From Acidimicrobiaceae bacterium (GTDB lineage Bacteria > Actinomycetota > Acidimicrobiia > Acidimicrobiales > Poriferisodalaceae), in the NCBI GenBank assembly GCA_002705305.1, contig PAHW01000035.1, forward strand, positions 1 to 64,000: a stretch of 64,000 bases of DNA. Reading direction: 5' to 3'. Of the stretch, positions 63,985 through 64,000 are shown one piece after another. Each line of letters starts with the position of its first letter. Positions within the stretch are counted from its first letter, which is position 1. The notes beneath the pieces are model-generated. The model ran no database searches, had not been told where the DNA came from, and was given only the letters and a program-made list of their open reading frames with translations. The position numbers and the translations under genes are program-made.

Positions 63985-64000
63985 ACGAGATGACCCCCGT

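Overview
The window looks like chromosome from a high-GC-lineage actinobacterium with only moderate GC, most plausibly a member of the Acidimicrobiia. This is inferred from gene content, not from a marker-gene tree. Supporting signs are a mycothione reductase and a mycothiol-nitroreductase-like DsbA protein, two LLM-class (F420-type) oxidoreductases, the actinobacterial pgsA-gcvH-FHA-nuclease-MerR cluster, and a large share of genes that appear to be translated from leaderless mRNAs. The standard code is used, but TGA is almost certainly read as selenocysteine in two genes. No phage, transposon, CRISPR array or rRNA was seen. There is one tRNA, for proline.

Layout. 1-5.5 kb: the tail of an unknown gene, a DsbA-like protein, two crotonases, a PNPOx-like protein, an LLM oxidoreductase and a serine hydrolase. 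5.5-9.9 kb: a two-gene molybdoenzyme complex whose iron-sulfur and NrfD membrane subunits are fused. 10-12.4 kb: serB, a crotonase and an ArsC-family gene with TGA at the catalytic cysteine. 12.5-16.7 kb: a tandem glycine riboswitch, gcvT and gcvP. 16.8-21.8 kb: a DinB-like protein, a nucleoside hydrolase, a selD that itself has an in-frame TGA, a J-domain protein, a NadD-like protein and a 2OG-Fe(II) oxygenase. 21.8-32.5 kb: mycothione reductase, serine hydrolase, histidine phosphatase, a NicX-like metalloenzyme, acyl-CoA ligase, aminotransferase, crotonase, a second LLM oxidoreductase and msrB.

32.5-35.6 kb: MerR regulator, bifunctional nuclease, FHA protein, gcvH, pgsA and a HIT protein. 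35.6-41.7 kb: SRAP peptidase, a ThDP enzyme, thrB and leuS. 41.7-48.4 kb: methylmalonyl-CoA mutase subunits mutA and mutB with the chaperone GTPase meaB and three small genes between them. 48.5-52.3 kb: nrdB and nrdA behind a palindromic operator and a long structured leader. 52.4-54.8 kb: a flavoprotein reductase, a LOG-family protein, tRNA-Pro(GGG) and a small zinc-ribbon membrane protein. 54.8-64 kb: der, a PDZ/radical-SAM DUF512 protein, ispH, plsC, an aroA-cmk fusion, tyrA, rluB and scpB.

How the parts fit. GcvT, GcvP and GcvH are three of the four glycine-cleavage proteins, and gcvTP is glycine-sensed. MutA, MutB and MeaB run B12-dependent methylmalonyl-CoA isomerisation. The acyl-CoA ligase and four crotonases fit a heterotroph that degrades acyl-CoAs. 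SelD makes selenophosphate for selenocysteine, and the ArsC-like protein is a local user of it. The most notable results are the selenoprotein pair, each with a hairpin after the TGA, and a compact promoter grammar. In that grammar TANNNT sits 6-7 nt before the start codon, and four divergent gene pairs share one overlapping -10 box.
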